From NCBI RefSeq assembly GCF_025567285.1, contig NZ_JAOQJT010000011.1, positions 22,736 through 86,735 on the forward strand: a stretch of 64,000 bases of DNA, in the 5' to 3' direction. Positions 43,923 to 53,123 of this stretch are shown here, piece after piece (positions within the stretch are counted from its first letter, which is position 1; every line of letters starts with the position of its first letter). Made by a program: the position numbers and the translations under genes. The notes beneath the pieces were generated by a model that saw nothing but the letters and a program-made list of their open reading frames with translations, was not told the DNA's origin and made no database searches. The DNA comes from Coprococcus aceti (GTDB lineage Bacteria; Bacillota; Clostridia; Lachnospirales; Lachnospiraceae).

Positions 43923-43994
43923 AATGATATTCTCCTTTCACTTTGCCAAATTTCCAGAATATGCAGGCAATTGCGAACATAGTATTCTTATTTT

Positions 43995-44135
43995 GTTGAG
44001 CTGATTTAGAACTACCAACTCAGGGATATACGAGGGCGCCGGTCCTTAGGTGGTGCCCCCAGGCAGCGCCTTAGTACCGCTGCAGCCTGAGTTAAGCGGA
44101 AGCGCTCCCTGATTGGTATTCTAAATCAGTTCAAC
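43995..44135 (-). other. Long structured intercistronic RNA element, copy 2 (amtB/glnK gap)
   Basis: The outer stem GTTGAGCTGATTTAGAA (43995-44011) / TTCTAAATCAGTTCAAC (44119-44135) continues into CTACCAACTCAGGGA / TCCCTGATTGGTA. The core 44013-44118 matches copy 1, including CGCCGGTCCTTAGGTGG and CCTTAGTACCGCTGCAG, in the same orientation relative to the genes. Where the copies differ in stems, compensatory changes keep pairs (GGGG/CCCC against GGGA/TCCC). It follows the amtB stop by 34 nt. Confidence 0.75.
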
Positions 44136-44169
44136 ACTCTATACATATCCAGTTCGCAATTGCATCCTC

Positions 44170-45414
44170 CTACGAATCAAGTCCATTGAATGTTGGATAT
44201 GCACTCTCACCATGCTCTGAGATATCCAGACCTACCTTCTCTTCTCTGTCTGTTACACGGAGTGGTGTGAAGAGTCTCACGATTCCAAGACAGATAAGTG
44301 TTCCGACTACGGCTACCGCGATCGTAACCACAATGCCAACAAGCTGCATCAGAAACAAATGTGCATCTCCGAATACCAGACCATCCCAACGAGCTACACT
44401 GTTGATCGAGCTCTTTGCAAATAAACCTGTTGCGATACCTCCCCAGACACCTCCGATACCATGACATCCAAATGCATCAAGTGCATCGTCTATCTTCAGC
44501 TTACCCTTCAGGAATGATATTGTAAAGCAGCAGATCGGGCTGACAAGTGCACCGATGATGAATGATGACCAGATTGGTACGAATCCTGCACCAGGTGTTA
44601 TGGCCACAAGACCGACTACAAGGCCTGTCGATGCACCGACCAGGGTAGGCTTTCCATCCTTTATAACATCTATTATCATCCATGAGAGCATTGCGCTAGC
44701 ACTGGCAATTGCTGTTGTCATGAACGCATGTGCTGCAAGACCATTTGCGCCAAGGGCACTTCCGGCATTGAAACCGAACCATCCAAACCACAGTATAAAT
44801 GCACCGAGTGCTACAAATGGAATGTTGTGAACTCTGTATGCTGTGTTCTCATATCCCTTTCTTCTTCCAAGGATGATAGAGAATACAAGGGCGCTCACAC
44901 CTGAGCTTATATGTACTACATTTCCTCCCGCGAAATCAACTGATCCGATCTCTCCGAGGAAACCACCCTGGCCCCATACCATGTGAGCCATTGGGTAATA
45001 AACGATGATCGACCAGAGCATGATGAAGAAGAACAATGCCTTGAACTTCACACGTCCGACCAGTGAACCAGTGATAAGCGCCGGTGTGATCATGGCGAAC
45101 ATCATCTGAAATGCAACGTATACAAGGTGAGGTATATTGTCCGCATAAGGGCCAGCCTCATCCATCTTTATCCCGTTGAGTGCAAACCACTTGAGATCTC
45201 CTATAACACCTCCGTGGTTCGTGCCAAATGAGAGCGAGTAACCGAACAGCACCCACATGACAACTGAAAGTCCCATGATGGCCGTACATGCCATGATGGT
45301 ATTTACAACATTTTTCCTCCTGACGAGGCCTCCGTAGAAAAATGCAAGTCCGGGTGTCATGAAGAACACCAGAGCCGCACAGATCATAATAAAACCAGTA
45401 TCTCCCGTATTCAT
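44170..45414 (-). CDS. amtB: Ammonium transporter
   Basis: 414 aa with eleven transmembrane segments and AAGGAGG before the ATG. It imports ammonium and is blocked by P-II. Landmarks: FFMTPGLAFFYGGLVRRKN, FGWFGFNAGSALGANGLAAHAFMTT, DDALDAFGCHGIGGVWGGIATGLFA with the twin-His channel residues expected in HISSGVSA and FGCHGIGG. The C-terminal tail (VTDREEKVGLDISEHGESAY) is the P-II contact region. Cotranscribed with glnK. Confidence 0.97.
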   Translation of the reverse strand: MNTGDTGFIMICAALVFFMTPGLAFFYGGLVRRKNVVNTIMACTAIMGLSVVMWVLFGYSLSFGTNHGGVIGDLKWFALNGIKMDEAGPYADNIPHLVYVAFQMMFAMITPALITGSLVGRVKFKALFFFIMLWSIIVYYPMAHMVWGQGGFLGEIGSVDFAGGNVVHISSGVSALVFSIILGRRKGYENTAYRVHNIPFVALGAFILWFGWFGFNAGSALGANGLAAHAFMTTAIASASAMLSWMIIDVIKDGKPTLVGASTGLVVGLVAITPGAGFVPIWSSFIIGALVSPICCFTISFLKGKLKIDDALDAFGCHGIGGVWGGIATGLFAKSSINSVARWDGLVFGDAHLFLMQLVGIVVTIAVAVVGTLICLGIVRLFTPLRVTDREEKVGLDISEHGESAYPTFNGLDS

Positions 45415-45485
45415 AGTTTCTTCCTCCTTAACCTTTATTCACCCGAAGGATGCGATATCTCATTCTCCCGGTACTACATACGCGA

Positions 45486-45565
45486 AAAGGCGCCAAACGA
45501 ATCTTTTCGATTCATTTGACGCCTTTGTCGTGATTTATAATAGCAGACTTCAGAAAATAATGCAA
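45486..45565 (-). promoter_or_regulatory. amtB promoter and leader hairpin
   Basis: Minus strand: TTGCAT (45560-45565), 17-nt spacer, TATTAT (45537-45542). Just after the expected start comes an 18-bp stem with a few mismatches, AAAGGCGCCAAACGAATC (45486-45503) / 45509-45526, followed by TTTTCGCG. It may be an attenuator or a 5' stabilising hairpin; the T run is short. Confidence 0.6.
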
Positions 45566-45681
45566 GAGGTAATTTTAAATTGTTTTTCTCAAGCTGTTTT
45601 GTTGTTTTTATGAAGTTTCTTAACCAAGTCTTTGTTGTCGGCTCAATTTCGATATACTGGACTTTTTTACGGCGTGCTATC

Positions 45682-46368
45682 CTACGCCACCCCTGTAGAC
45701 TCCATTCCAGTCTTGCCAGCTGCTGCCATACTTGCATTTGCCGTAACCGGGATATGTTCCTTATATGCAATTACAACATCCCGCATGGATGGCACTGACA
45801 CACTCTCTGTCTGCCAGAACCGCTCTGTAACCACGGATATTGCATGTGTGATATGTCTGTAATCATTCTCGCATCCCAGAGCCTCACTGACATACCTGTC
45901 ATGCATTTCTCTGAGATATTCCACTATGTCTCGCCCATCATCTATGCTTTCCATATTGACACCTACTGAAGATATCGTCTTATTCACATAGTCATGCAGC
46001 TCTGTCTCGTACTGGCAGTGTTCTCTAAGATTCCCAGGAAATATACTGTTGTGCGGATATGTGAATGAATCTGCCACGTAGTGAACAAGCTTTCCGAGAA
46101 GAAAGCTCTGTCTTATAGTTCCCATTCCGCCTTTTTCAAGTTTCTTTGTGAGTTTATTTGTAAGTTTTTCCATATACTTTTGGACATTTTCATAGTTGTG
46201 TCCTCTAAGCTTCTCCTCGCCATGGATGCTGCCCCTGAAATAAGTCAACATATTGATATCCGGCTCTATGCTGCCAAATATGAACGCCGCCTTCTTCAGC
46301 TTAGATGCGCCGGCATCCATATGATCCATAATATATCTGCTCAGATTCATGTGGTCTGCTGTTCTCAT
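45682..46368 (-). CDS. Zinc-dependent phospholipase C-family protein
   Basis: 228 aa, GGAGG before the ATG. The PF00882-type fold is suggested by HMNLSRYIMDHM, FIFGSIEPDINMLTYFRG, LLGKLVHYVADSFTYPHN and YETELHDYVN, where the His, Asp and Glu residues form the zinc cluster. No signal peptide, unlike secreted clostridial alpha-toxins, so it is probably a cytoplasmic hydrolase and not a toxin. The last 25 residues are of low complexity. Confidence 0.88.
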   Translation of the reverse strand: MRTADHMNLSRYIMDHMDAGASKLKKAAFIFGSIEPDINMLTYFRGSIHGEEKLRGHNYENVQKYMEKLTNKLTKKLEKGGMGTIRQSFLLGKLVHYVADSFTYPHNSIFPGNLREHCQYETELHDYVNKTISSVGVNMESIDDGRDIVEYLREMHDRYVSEALGCENDYRHITHAISVVTERFWQTESVSVPSMRDVVIAYKEHIPVTANASMAAAGKTGMESTGVA

Positions 46369-46528
46369 ATTTAACGCCTCCTGCCTGTTCTGCCATCAAG
46401 CACAGCTTGATAAGCTTCTCATGTACAAATGTATCCTCTATACCTTTTTCGTTGTATATAGTGTAAACGATAGATATAAAATCCACAGGAAGAAACTATA
46501 AATACTTTCTAAATAGACCGTAAAATAT

Positions 46529-47469
46529 TCAGAAATTCATGGCAATTAAGAGAGTTCCAGCAGTGATGCATACCACGCCAACAGCCGCTTTCTTGGTCAG
46601 CTTTTCATGGAACACGATTCCTGAAAATGCAATGGTGATGAGCATGCTCAGCTTGTCTATCGGTACTACCACGCTTGCCGGTCCGTCCTGAAGTGCCCTG
46701 TAATAACACAGCCAGGATGCTCCCGTGGCTATTCCGGAGAGCGCAATAAACAGCAGCTACTTCATCTCTATGCCATTTATCTCATGCTGTTTTCCTGACA
46801 CAAACACCATAAGCCAAGCCATGACAAGAACCACCGTTGTCCTGATCGCCGTGCCCAGATTTGAGTTGATATCCGATATCCCTACCTTGCCGAGTATCGC
46901 TGTCAGACTGGCAAAAACAGCTGAGAGCACGGCGTACAACAGCCAGCTGCCATGCAAAAGTCCCATTCCCCGCTGTTTCTGTGCCACACTGCCACCGTCT
47001 GTTGACATATGTTCGACATCTTTCCCTGACAGCTCCTGATCATCTGCAGTTTTCTTTTGGTGATCATAAGCATAGTGCCCACACCTATCATAACTATTGA
47101 GATACCCTTAACCCAGGTGATCCCCTCATGTAGGAATATAAGGGCAAGCAGAATCGTGAGCACGGTGCTTGATTTGTCTATGGGAACGACCTTGTTGATA
47201 TCCCCTTTCTGCAGCGCCCTGAAATAACACAGCCAGGATGCGCCGGTTGCAAGGCCGGAGAGGACCAGAAAAAGCAAAGTCTTGCCGCTGATATATGTGT
47301 CTGCAGTCCAGGCTCCTGTGACAAGAACCATCAGCCAAGCAAACAGCAGAACCACAACTGTCCTTATGGCCGTCGCCACATCAGAATCCGTCTTTCTTAT
47401 ACCGCATTTTGCAAGTATCGCCGTGATTCCCGCAAAGAACGAAGAACCAGCAGCAAATAATATCCACAT
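46529..47469 (-). pseudogene. EamA/DMT-family transporter, broken by a frameshift and an in-frame stop
   Basis: Two EamA repeats of five membrane segments each are recognisable: MWILFAAGSSFFAGITAILAK from the ATG at 47469 (GGGAGG upstream), and SWLLYAVLSAVFASLTAILGK in the second half, ending AGTLLIAMNF with a TGA at 46529. A +1 shift in an A-rich run near 47050 (AAAAGAAAA) separates the halves. A TAG at about 46755-46757 (after GIEMK) cuts the second half; CAG to TAG would explain it. The full protein would be about 310 residues. Confidence 0.85.
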
Positions 47470-47792
47470 TTTACGCGCCTCCCATTTATATGTGACCGTA
47501 AGACACACTTACATTTATCATTTTGTATCATCTTTATAGCTAACAGGAAAATGATTAGAAAAAATTTTGATCTTTGATTAAGGTTGCGGGCGTAACAGTT
47601 ACTGCAAAGTGATTTATTCTACAATGGCGGCGTCCGTCAGTCTGGAATAGTGAGCAGTATATTTCCGTAAAAACAGCAAAGCCGCCCGGTTTCGGACGGC
47701 AAATTGGCACAGGCTGTGTTTTATACTCCCCAAAGCAAAGCCAAGCACTTTTCTATTGCATATAAGTTCAAATCCTTGTTTTCTCGCTTTTC
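47470..47792. other. Intergenic region between the EamA remnant and kdpE, with the kdpE terminator
   Basis: No credible gene. The stem GCCGCCC (47681-47687) / GGACGGC (47694-47700) is followed on the minus strand by TTTGCTGTTTTTAC, a good terminator for kdpDE. From about 47580 leftward to rightward, base usage changes toward the GC-richer style of the potassium cluster, so the left edge of an acquired segment may lie here. Confidence 0.6.
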
Positions 47793-48494
47793 TCAGTCTA
47801 CCCGCAGCATACGGTAACCGACGCCGATATGCGTCTGAATGTATTGCGGACTGTCCTTTTGCGACTCCAGCTTTTTGCGCAGGGTCGCCATAAACACCCG
47901 CAGAGAAGCAATATCTTTTTCCCAGCTGCTGCCCCAAATCTGCTGCGTGATATAGGTGTGCGTCAGCACCTTTCCGACATTATGAGAGAGCAGACACAAA
48001 AGCTTGTATTCAATCGGGGTCAGGTGCAATTCCTCCCCATTTAGATAAGCGCAGCCGGCAGCATAATCAATTTTAAGCTTGCCGTTTTGAAAAACGGGTG
48101 AGTCGGCGTCGCCGCTTGCCTGAAGCAGCAGCAGCCGTCTTTGCGTGACCCGAAGGCGTGCCAAAAGCTCCTCTACGGAAAAGGGCTTTGTCAGATAGTC
48201 GTCCGCCCCGGCATCCAGCGCCGTGATTTTGTCTTTATCCTCGCTGCGCGCACTGATCACAATAATGGGCATATTTGACCATGAGCGGATGCTTTCGATC
48301 ACCTGTGTGCCGTCAATATCCGGCAACCCCAGATCCAGCAGAACGATATCCGGGTTATGGGAGGTCGCTTCTATAATAGCGCTGTGTCCGTTCTCCGCGG
48401 TCAGGTAGCGGTAATCGTGCGCCTTTAATGTTGTTACGATCAGATTGCGGACGGGACGGTCGTCCTCCACAACGAGAACAAGGGGTTTATTCAT
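47793..48494 (-). CDS. kdpE: KdpE-like OmpR-family response regulator
   Basis: 233 aa. The receiver domain carries VVEDDRPVRNL, the phosphoacceptor Asp of IVLLDLGLPDIDG, and the switch Thr/Lys (VISARSEDKDK, DDYLTKPF). The C-terminal winged helix (LHLTPIEYKLLCLLSHNVGKVLTHTYI, LRVFMATLRKKLE) is KdpE/OmpR-like. It overlaps kdpD by 8 nt. No kdpFABC is present; the likely target is the adjacent ktr genes. Confidence 0.94.
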   Translation of the reverse strand: MNKPLVLVVEDDRPVRNLIVTTLKAHDYRYLTAENGHSAIIEATSHNPDIVLLDLGLPDIDGTQVIESIRSWSNMPIIVISARSEDKDKITALDAGADDYLTKPFSVEELLARLRVTQRRLLLLQASGDADSPVFQNGKLKIDYAAGCAYLNGEELHLTPIEYKLLCLLSHNVGKVLTHTYITQQIWGSSWEKDIASLRVFMATLRKKLESQKDSPQYIQTHIGVGYRMLRVD

Positions 48495-50478
48495 TCAGAG
48501 TCACCTCGCTGAGCGGTAAAGTAAAGGTAAATATGCAGCCGTGCGGTACGTTATCCGTAAGCGTCAGCGTTCCGCCGTGCAGCTCTACGATAGATTTACA
48601 CAGGGTAAGCCCGATCCCGAAGCTTCTGCGGCTGTCTGCGACGGTATTTTTTCCGGTGTAAAACATCTCAAAAATATGCGGTTTCATATCGTCTGCAATT
48701 CCGTTTCCGTTATCGGCGACTCGGATCACGGCATCCCCGCCCTGTTTTTCGGCACTTACGCAGATCTCGGAGCCTTGTTCGGTATATTTCAAAGCATTAT
48801 CAATAAGGTTGACAATGACCTGCACGATAAGATGTGCGTCCATACGGGCAAGGATCAAATCGTCGCACCTTACCGTCACCTTGTGTCCGACGGATTTTTT
48901 CTTCAAGTGCGAAACGGCTTCGTTAACCACTTCGTCTACAAGCTGGTCGGTAAGCTCCAGCTTCAGGCGTCCGTCATTCAGCCGTGTAACATACAGCAGA
49001 TTTTCCACCACGCCGATCAGCCATTCGGAATCGTCATAAATATCTTTATAGATCTGCTGCTTGGTTGCTTCGTCCAGGCAGTTTCCGTTATGCAAAAGCG
49101 TGTCCGCATTACCCGAAACGGAGCAAAGCGGCGTACGCAGATCGTGTGAGATCGACCGCAAAAGGTCGGCGCGCAGCTGCTCGCTTTTTGCAAGATCTGC
49201 CGCCCGTTCCTTTTCGGCGGCGTTGTGAGCATTATCCATTGCCAGCGCACATTCGTTCACAACCGAAAGTACGATGCTGCTCTCAAATGAATCGGGCTTT
49301 TCGGGTTTCATCGGTATCCCGATTACACCGTATACTCTGCCGCCTGCACGGATCGCAAGATAAAGACATTCGGATTTTCCAAACTGTGCTGTCGCTGCTC
49401 CTGCACGGCAACCGTTTTGAAGCACCCATTCTGCGGTCTGCCGCTCTGCATCGCTTAGCAGCTTTTCAGCGTGTATATCCTTTTTTTCGGCATACAGCCG
49501 CCCGGACAACATTCCGTTTTCGCCTTTCGTATAGGCAACAATGCTTCGGTCAAGCAGCCGAGAGAGCTGCATACAGGTCACGCTTAAAACATCATCGTTG
49601 CTTTTTGCTTTTTGCAGCAGACGATCAGTGTCGAACAGCACCTGCACACGGAACGCGGAGCGAGCCGAGAGCCTTGCATGATCTTTCAGCTTCGAGGCAA
49701 GCGTGCCGGTGAGAACGGAAGACGCCAGCATGACTGCAAAGGTAACGGGATAGCCTACGGCATATGTCTGAAAGGACAACCTGGGTTCGGTAAGGAAAAA
49801 TCCGAACAATACAACACTTAGAAGTGAGCCTGCCATACTGCAAAGGTATCCTTTGGTCAAAACGGAGATCATCAGCACGCCTAGGATGTATACCGTAACG
49901 ATATTGGTATCGGGAAAGTCGAGATGGTCGAACAGAAACCCGATCGCCGTACATACGGCAAGCGCCAGGACGGTCACGGCAATATCCCGCAGCGACGGTA
50001 TCTCTGCACCTAAGAACAGACGGCGTCTGTGCGGCTTTGTGTAGTTCAGTGCATCGGGAATAATATGAATGTCAACATCGGGGGCGGAGGAGATCAGCTT
50101 TTCAGTGAGAGTCGGTCTTCCGAACAGCCATCTGCGTCTGGCACTGCTTTGCCCGATCACAATTTTTGTGACATCGGAAAGCCTGACATATTCCGAGATC
50201 TGCAGCGGTACATCCTCGCCGTGCGTCATAACGATCTCGGCGCCGAGCCTTTGCGCGAGCTGTATGTTCTGCGAAAGTCGGGACTGATCCTCATCATTTA
50301 TGACCGTATCCGTCTGCACATAGATGGCGGTAAATCTTGCATGAAGGGTCTTAGCCATCTTTGCGGCGGTGTGTATGATTCTTGCATTGGACGGCGAAGA
50401 GGATAGGCAGACAAGGATATGCTCGTCTGTATCGAATTTTGACTGTTCGTTTTGTACTTTCATCGGTTTCACCGCCAT
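48487..50478 (-). CDS. KdpD-like sensor histidine kinase lacking the N-terminal KdpD domain
   Basis: About 663 aa. An ATG at 50463 has a better ribosome binding site (GGCGGTG) and gives 658. Order: a universal-stress-protein domain (HILVCLSSSPSNARIIHTAAKMA), a DUF4118 four-helix membrane block (about 170-270), a GAF-like region, then HisKA with ISHDLRTPL and HATPase_c with VNLIDNALKYTE and ADNGNGIADD. Classical KdpD has about 890 residues because of an extra N-terminal Walker-containing sensor domain, absent here. It probably senses K+ or osmotic state and drives KdpE. Confidence 0.92.
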   Translation of the reverse strand: MAVKPMKVQNEQSKFDTDEHILVCLSSSPSNARIIHTAAKMAKTLHARFTAIYVQTDTVINDEDQSRLSQNIQLAQRLGAEIVMTHGEDVPLQISEYVRLSDVTKIVIGQSSARRRWLFGRPTLTEKLISSAPDVDIHIIPDALNYTKPHRRRLFLGAEIPSLRDIAVTVLALAVCTAIGFLFDHLDFPDTNIVTVYILGVLMISVLTKGYLCSMAGSLLSVVLFGFFLTEPRLSFQTYAVGYPVTFAVMLASSVLTGTLASKLKDHARLSARSAFRVQVLFDTDRLLQKAKSNDDVLSVTCMQLSRLLDRSIVAYTKGENGMLSGRLYAEKKDIHAEKLLSDAERQTAEWVLQNGCRAGAATAQFGKSECLYLAIRAGGRVYGVIGIPMKPEKPDSFESSIVLSVVNECALAMDNAHNAAEKERAADLAKSEQLRADLLRSISHDLRTPLCSVSGNADTLLHNGNCLDEATKQQIYKDIYDDSEWLIGVVENLLYVTRLNDGRLKLELTDQLVDEVVNEAVSHLKKKSVGHKVTVRCDDLILARMDAHLIVQVIVNLIDNALKYTEQGSEICVSAEKQGGDAVIRVADNGNGIADDMKPHIFEMFYTGKNTVADSRRSFGIGLTLCKSIVELHGGTLTLTDNVPHGCIFTFTLPLSEVTLNE

Positions 50479-50526
50479 TTTTATTTTATTATTATACAGT
50501 AAAACTGTAAAAAAATCTACCGCAGT

Positions 50527-50781
50527 CTAAAAATCATTCTTCTGCCCATCGGAAAGAATAATATCGACATTTCCGTGCGTTTCACGAAAACGGCGGATCT
50601 CACATAATATTTCACTTTCGGACAGCCCCTGCGGCAGCAGAATTTCGGAAGGCTCACGGGATTCGTTTTCCTTTAACAATGCTTTTCTGTTTTCTTCAAG
50701 AAATCGATCCAGCCTGCTCATAAGATAAAATCCGAAAGCAAATATGCCAAGCAGGCTGACGATCAGCAATAGTTCAGCCAT
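50527..50781 (-). CDS. Small single-pass membrane protein of the potassium cluster
   Basis: 84 aa from the ATG at 50781 (GAGG 9 nt upstream; GTG at 50787 is an alternative). One transmembrane segment, AELLLIVSLLGIFAFGFYLMSRL, is followed by a charged cytoplasmic tail with GLSESEILCEIRRFRETHGNVDIILSDG. I do not recognise the family. It lies 15 nt after ktrA and 48 nt before kdpD in one operon, so a regulatory or scaffold role in K+ uptake or sensing is likely. Confidence 0.7.
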   Translation of the reverse strand: MAELLLIVSLLGIFAFGFYLMSRLDRFLEENRKALLKENESREPSEILLPQGLSESEILCEIRRFRETHGNVDIILSDGQKNDF

Positions 50782-50796
50782 CCTCACTCACCTCTG

Positions 50797-51444
50797 TTAA
50801 ATGCGAAAACACTTTTGCAGTTCTTTGTAAGCACCGAGAACCAAAAGAGTGGTCTTGTTCGTAAGAACGGTTTCCGGTGAAACTGCCATATTGATTTTCC
50901 CGTTCTCCTTGGTCGCCATGATATTGATGCTGTATTTTCTGCGGATATCCAGCTCTCCGACGGTTTTTCCGATCCACCCCTCCGGAACCTCTACCTCAAA
51001 AATGGCATGAGCCTCATCGACCTCGATGTAATCCCGTATGTGATCGGCGGTGTACCGAATAGCAGCCCAATTTGCTACCTGTTTTTCTGGGTAAACGACC
51101 TCGTCCGCTCCGTTACGCAGAAGAAATTTCTCCTGCACATCACGCTCGGCACGGGATACAACTAATTTTGCGCCGAGTTCTTTCAGCAAAGAAGTGGTTT
51201 CCAGCGAATTTTGAAAATTTCCTCCTATGGTGACTATGCACACATCAAAGTTTCCGATTCCGAGCGACTTTAAAAATTCCGTGTTTGTGCTGTCACCTAT
51301 CTGTGCGTTAGTAACGATCGGCAGAATTTTATTGACCCTTTCTTCGTTGCTGTCTACCGCCATCACCTCATGCCCGAGCTTATTCAGCTGCAAAGCGATA
51401 TGCCTACCGAATCTGCCGAGACCTATCAACAATATGTTTTTCAT
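50797..51444 (-). CDS. ktrA: KtrA/TrkA-type potassium channel regulatory subunit
   Basis: 215 aa. The N-terminal RCK Rossmann domain binds nucleotide: ILLIGLGRFGRHIALQLNKLGHEVMAVDSNEERV, then GDSTNTEFLKSLGI and ADEVVYPEKQVA. The C-terminal TrkA_C domain is VEVPEGWIGKTVGELDIRRKYSINIMA. It gates the KtrB pore by nucleotide binding. The gene is 15 nt after ktrB. Confidence 0.94.
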   Translation of the reverse strand: MKNILLIGLGRFGRHIALQLNKLGHEVMAVDSNEERVNKILPIVTNAQIGDSTNTEFLKSLGIGNFDVCIVTIGGNFQNSLETTSLLKELGAKLVVSRAERDVQEKFLLRNGADEVVYPEKQVANWAAIRYTADHIRDYIEVDEAHAIFEVEVPEGWIGKTVGELDIRRKYSINIMATKENGKINMAVSPETVLTNKTTLLVLGAYKELQKCFRI

Positions 51445-51459
51445 AATATAGTAACTCCT

Positions 51460-52797
51460 TTATCCGACTGTGATATTTTCGAGCGGCAGCTTTGCACCGC
51501 TCTGATTTTTATTGGAGATCGCCGCGTAAATCAGGGTAAGTCCGCCAACTCTGCCGAGATACATCAAGACGATCAAAATAAGCTGAGAAAGAACACCGAG
51601 CTGCGGTGTGATCCCAAGGGTAAGCCCGACCGTTCCGACAGCGGACGCCGTTTCGTAAAGGCAGGTGCTAAGCGGCAGACCTTCTGCCGTGCTGATAACA
51701 ATGCCGCCGACAAAAAACAGCAGGAAATACATTACGGCAACGGCTGCGGCGTTTTTCACTGCCGAACCGTCAATGCGCCTGCCGCAGACTTCGACATCGT
51801 CCTTTTTGCAACAGACGGAGAATGCACTCAGAATCAGAACGGCAAGCGTGGTCGTTTTCATACCGCCTGCCGTGGAGCCGGGCGATCCGCCGACGAGCAT
51901 CAGCAGAATCATAATTGCCTTGGAGGAACCGGTCATAGCGGGAAGATCGGCGGTATTGAAACCGGCGGTTCTCGGTGTGACAGACTGAAAAAGCGACGCA
52001 AGAATCCTTTCGGCGAGCGGCAGCCCCGTAAAATCACAGAAGAAAAAGAATACTGCGGGAGCGATAATGAGGATTGCCGTTGTTACCAATATGACCTTAC
52101 TTTGCATACGGTATTTTTTGAAATGCCACTTGTTTGTGTAAATATCATCCCAGGTCAAAAATCCAATACCGCCCACAATAATTAAAAGCATAATTGCAAT
52201 GTTTATTGTAGGCTCTCCGATGTATCCCGTAAGAGACGGGTATTTGTTTTCTGCGGTGCCGAGTATGTCAAAGCCGGCGTTGCAAAAGGCGGAAATCGAA
52301 TGAAATGCCGCCATCCAAATTCCCTTGATACCGAAGTTTCCGCAAAATGTCGGCAGCATGACGATCATTCCGATAAGCTCGATCAAAAAAGTTCCCCGTA
52401 CAATAAAGCGGGTCAGGCGGACGATCCCGCCGACCTTCGGGGCAGAGATGGCGTCCTGCATGGTACTGCGCTGCATCAGCGATATTTTTCTGCCGGACAG
52501 CATGGCGAAAAATGCCGCAACTGTCACAACACCGAGCCCGCCTATCTGGATCATCAGCAGTATTACCGTCTGCCCGAAAGCGGACCAATAACTGCCCGTA
52601 TCCTGCACGACCAGCCCCGTAACGCAAACGGCCGAGGTCGATGTGAACAGCGCCTCGTGAAACGGCGTAACAACTCCGGCAGTCGATGAAAACGGAAGCA
52701 TCAATATCAGTGCTCCGAGCAGAATAACCCCGGCAAAGCCCAAAACGATCAGCTTAAAGGATGACAGTCGCTTTTTTCTATGTGTAATTTCAGACAT
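51460..52797 (-). CDS. ktrB: KtrB/TrkH-type potassium transporter pore subunit
   Basis: 445 aa, about eight or more transmembrane helices with the four pore-loop repeats: TSTSAVCVTGLV, AFHSISAFCNAGFDI, SVTPRTAGFNTADLP and YETASAVGTVGLTLGI, each with the selectivity-filter Gly. AGGAG precedes the ATG. First gene of the five-gene cluster ktrB-ktrA-small protein-kdpD-kdpE. Confidence 0.95.
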   Translation of the reverse strand: MSEITHRKKRLSSFKLIVLGFAGVILLGALILMLPFSSTAGVVTPFHEALFTSTSAVCVTGLVVQDTGSYWSAFGQTVILLMIQIGGLGVVTVAAFFAMLSGRKISLMQRSTMQDAISAPKVGGIVRLTRFIVRGTFLIELIGMIVMLPTFCGNFGIKGIWMAAFHSISAFCNAGFDILGTAENKYPSLTGYIGEPTINIAIMLLIIVGGIGFLTWDDIYTNKWHFKKYRMQSKVILVTTAILIIAPAVFFFFCDFTGLPLAERILASLFQSVTPRTAGFNTADLPAMTGSSKAIMILLMLVGGSPGSTAGGMKTTTLAVLILSAFSVCCKKDDVEVCGRRIDGSAVKNAAAVAVMYFLLFFVGGIVISTAEGLPLSTCLYETASAVGTVGLTLGITPQLGVLSQLILIVLMYLGRVGGLTLIYAAISNKNQSGAKLPLENITVG

Positions 52798-53123
52798 ATA
52801 TACTTCTCCTATTTTTGTTTGTTTACAAAGAGTATATCATGAAATATAAAAAAACGGTGTAATGATCCGGTGTGCTGTATTAAGATTGCATTAAGGCGCT
52901 CATTCTTTGAAAAAACAGCGCAGAGTATAGCAAACGCCGAAGGAGCCATATCAATTCTGACAGAACTCGGCATCATATCATGATCAGACATTCGAATAAA
53001 ATATCCCCATATAATTTCTGGGAATAAATAATTTCAGAATTATATGGGGCATTTTATGTCTGTTCTATATTTCTACTAATAAATTATTCACATAAACATA
53101 TCTATCATAGATAATCATACTCT
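52798..53123. other. Intergenic region between ktrB and dxs
   Basis: No intact gene. Plus-strand codons near 52890-52982 read RRSFFEKTAQSIANAEGAI and on to ILTELGIIS with a stop, which looks like the C-terminal remnant of a lost gene. A hairpin, CCCCATATAATTtCTG (53005-53020) / CAGAATTATATGGGG (53035-53049), is the probable dxs terminator. The right edge of the acquired potassium segment may lie here. Confidence 0.5.

Noticed and set aside
44486..45500. ANTAR-type antitermination site for amtB
   Set aside because: The leader shows a single hairpin; the paired hexaloop hairpins of ANTAR targets are not visible.
45474..45770. Open frame of 98 codons on the minus strand overlapping the phospholipase end
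   Set aside because: No ribosome binding site, no family resemblance, and it runs through the amtB promoter and leader hairpin.
45682..46368. Secreted alpha-toxin-like phospholipase C
   Set aside because: The zinc-site pattern fits the family, but there is no signal peptide and no membrane-binding C2-like domain.
47614..47937. Open frame of 107 codons on the minus strand overlapping kdpE
   Set aside because: It crosses the kdpE terminator and overlaps conserved kdpE codons in another frame; no start signal.
47793..52797. Kdp potassium ATPase operon
   Set aside because: kdpE and a kdpD-like kinase are present but no kdpF, A, B or C; the transporter genes are of the Ktr/Trk type.
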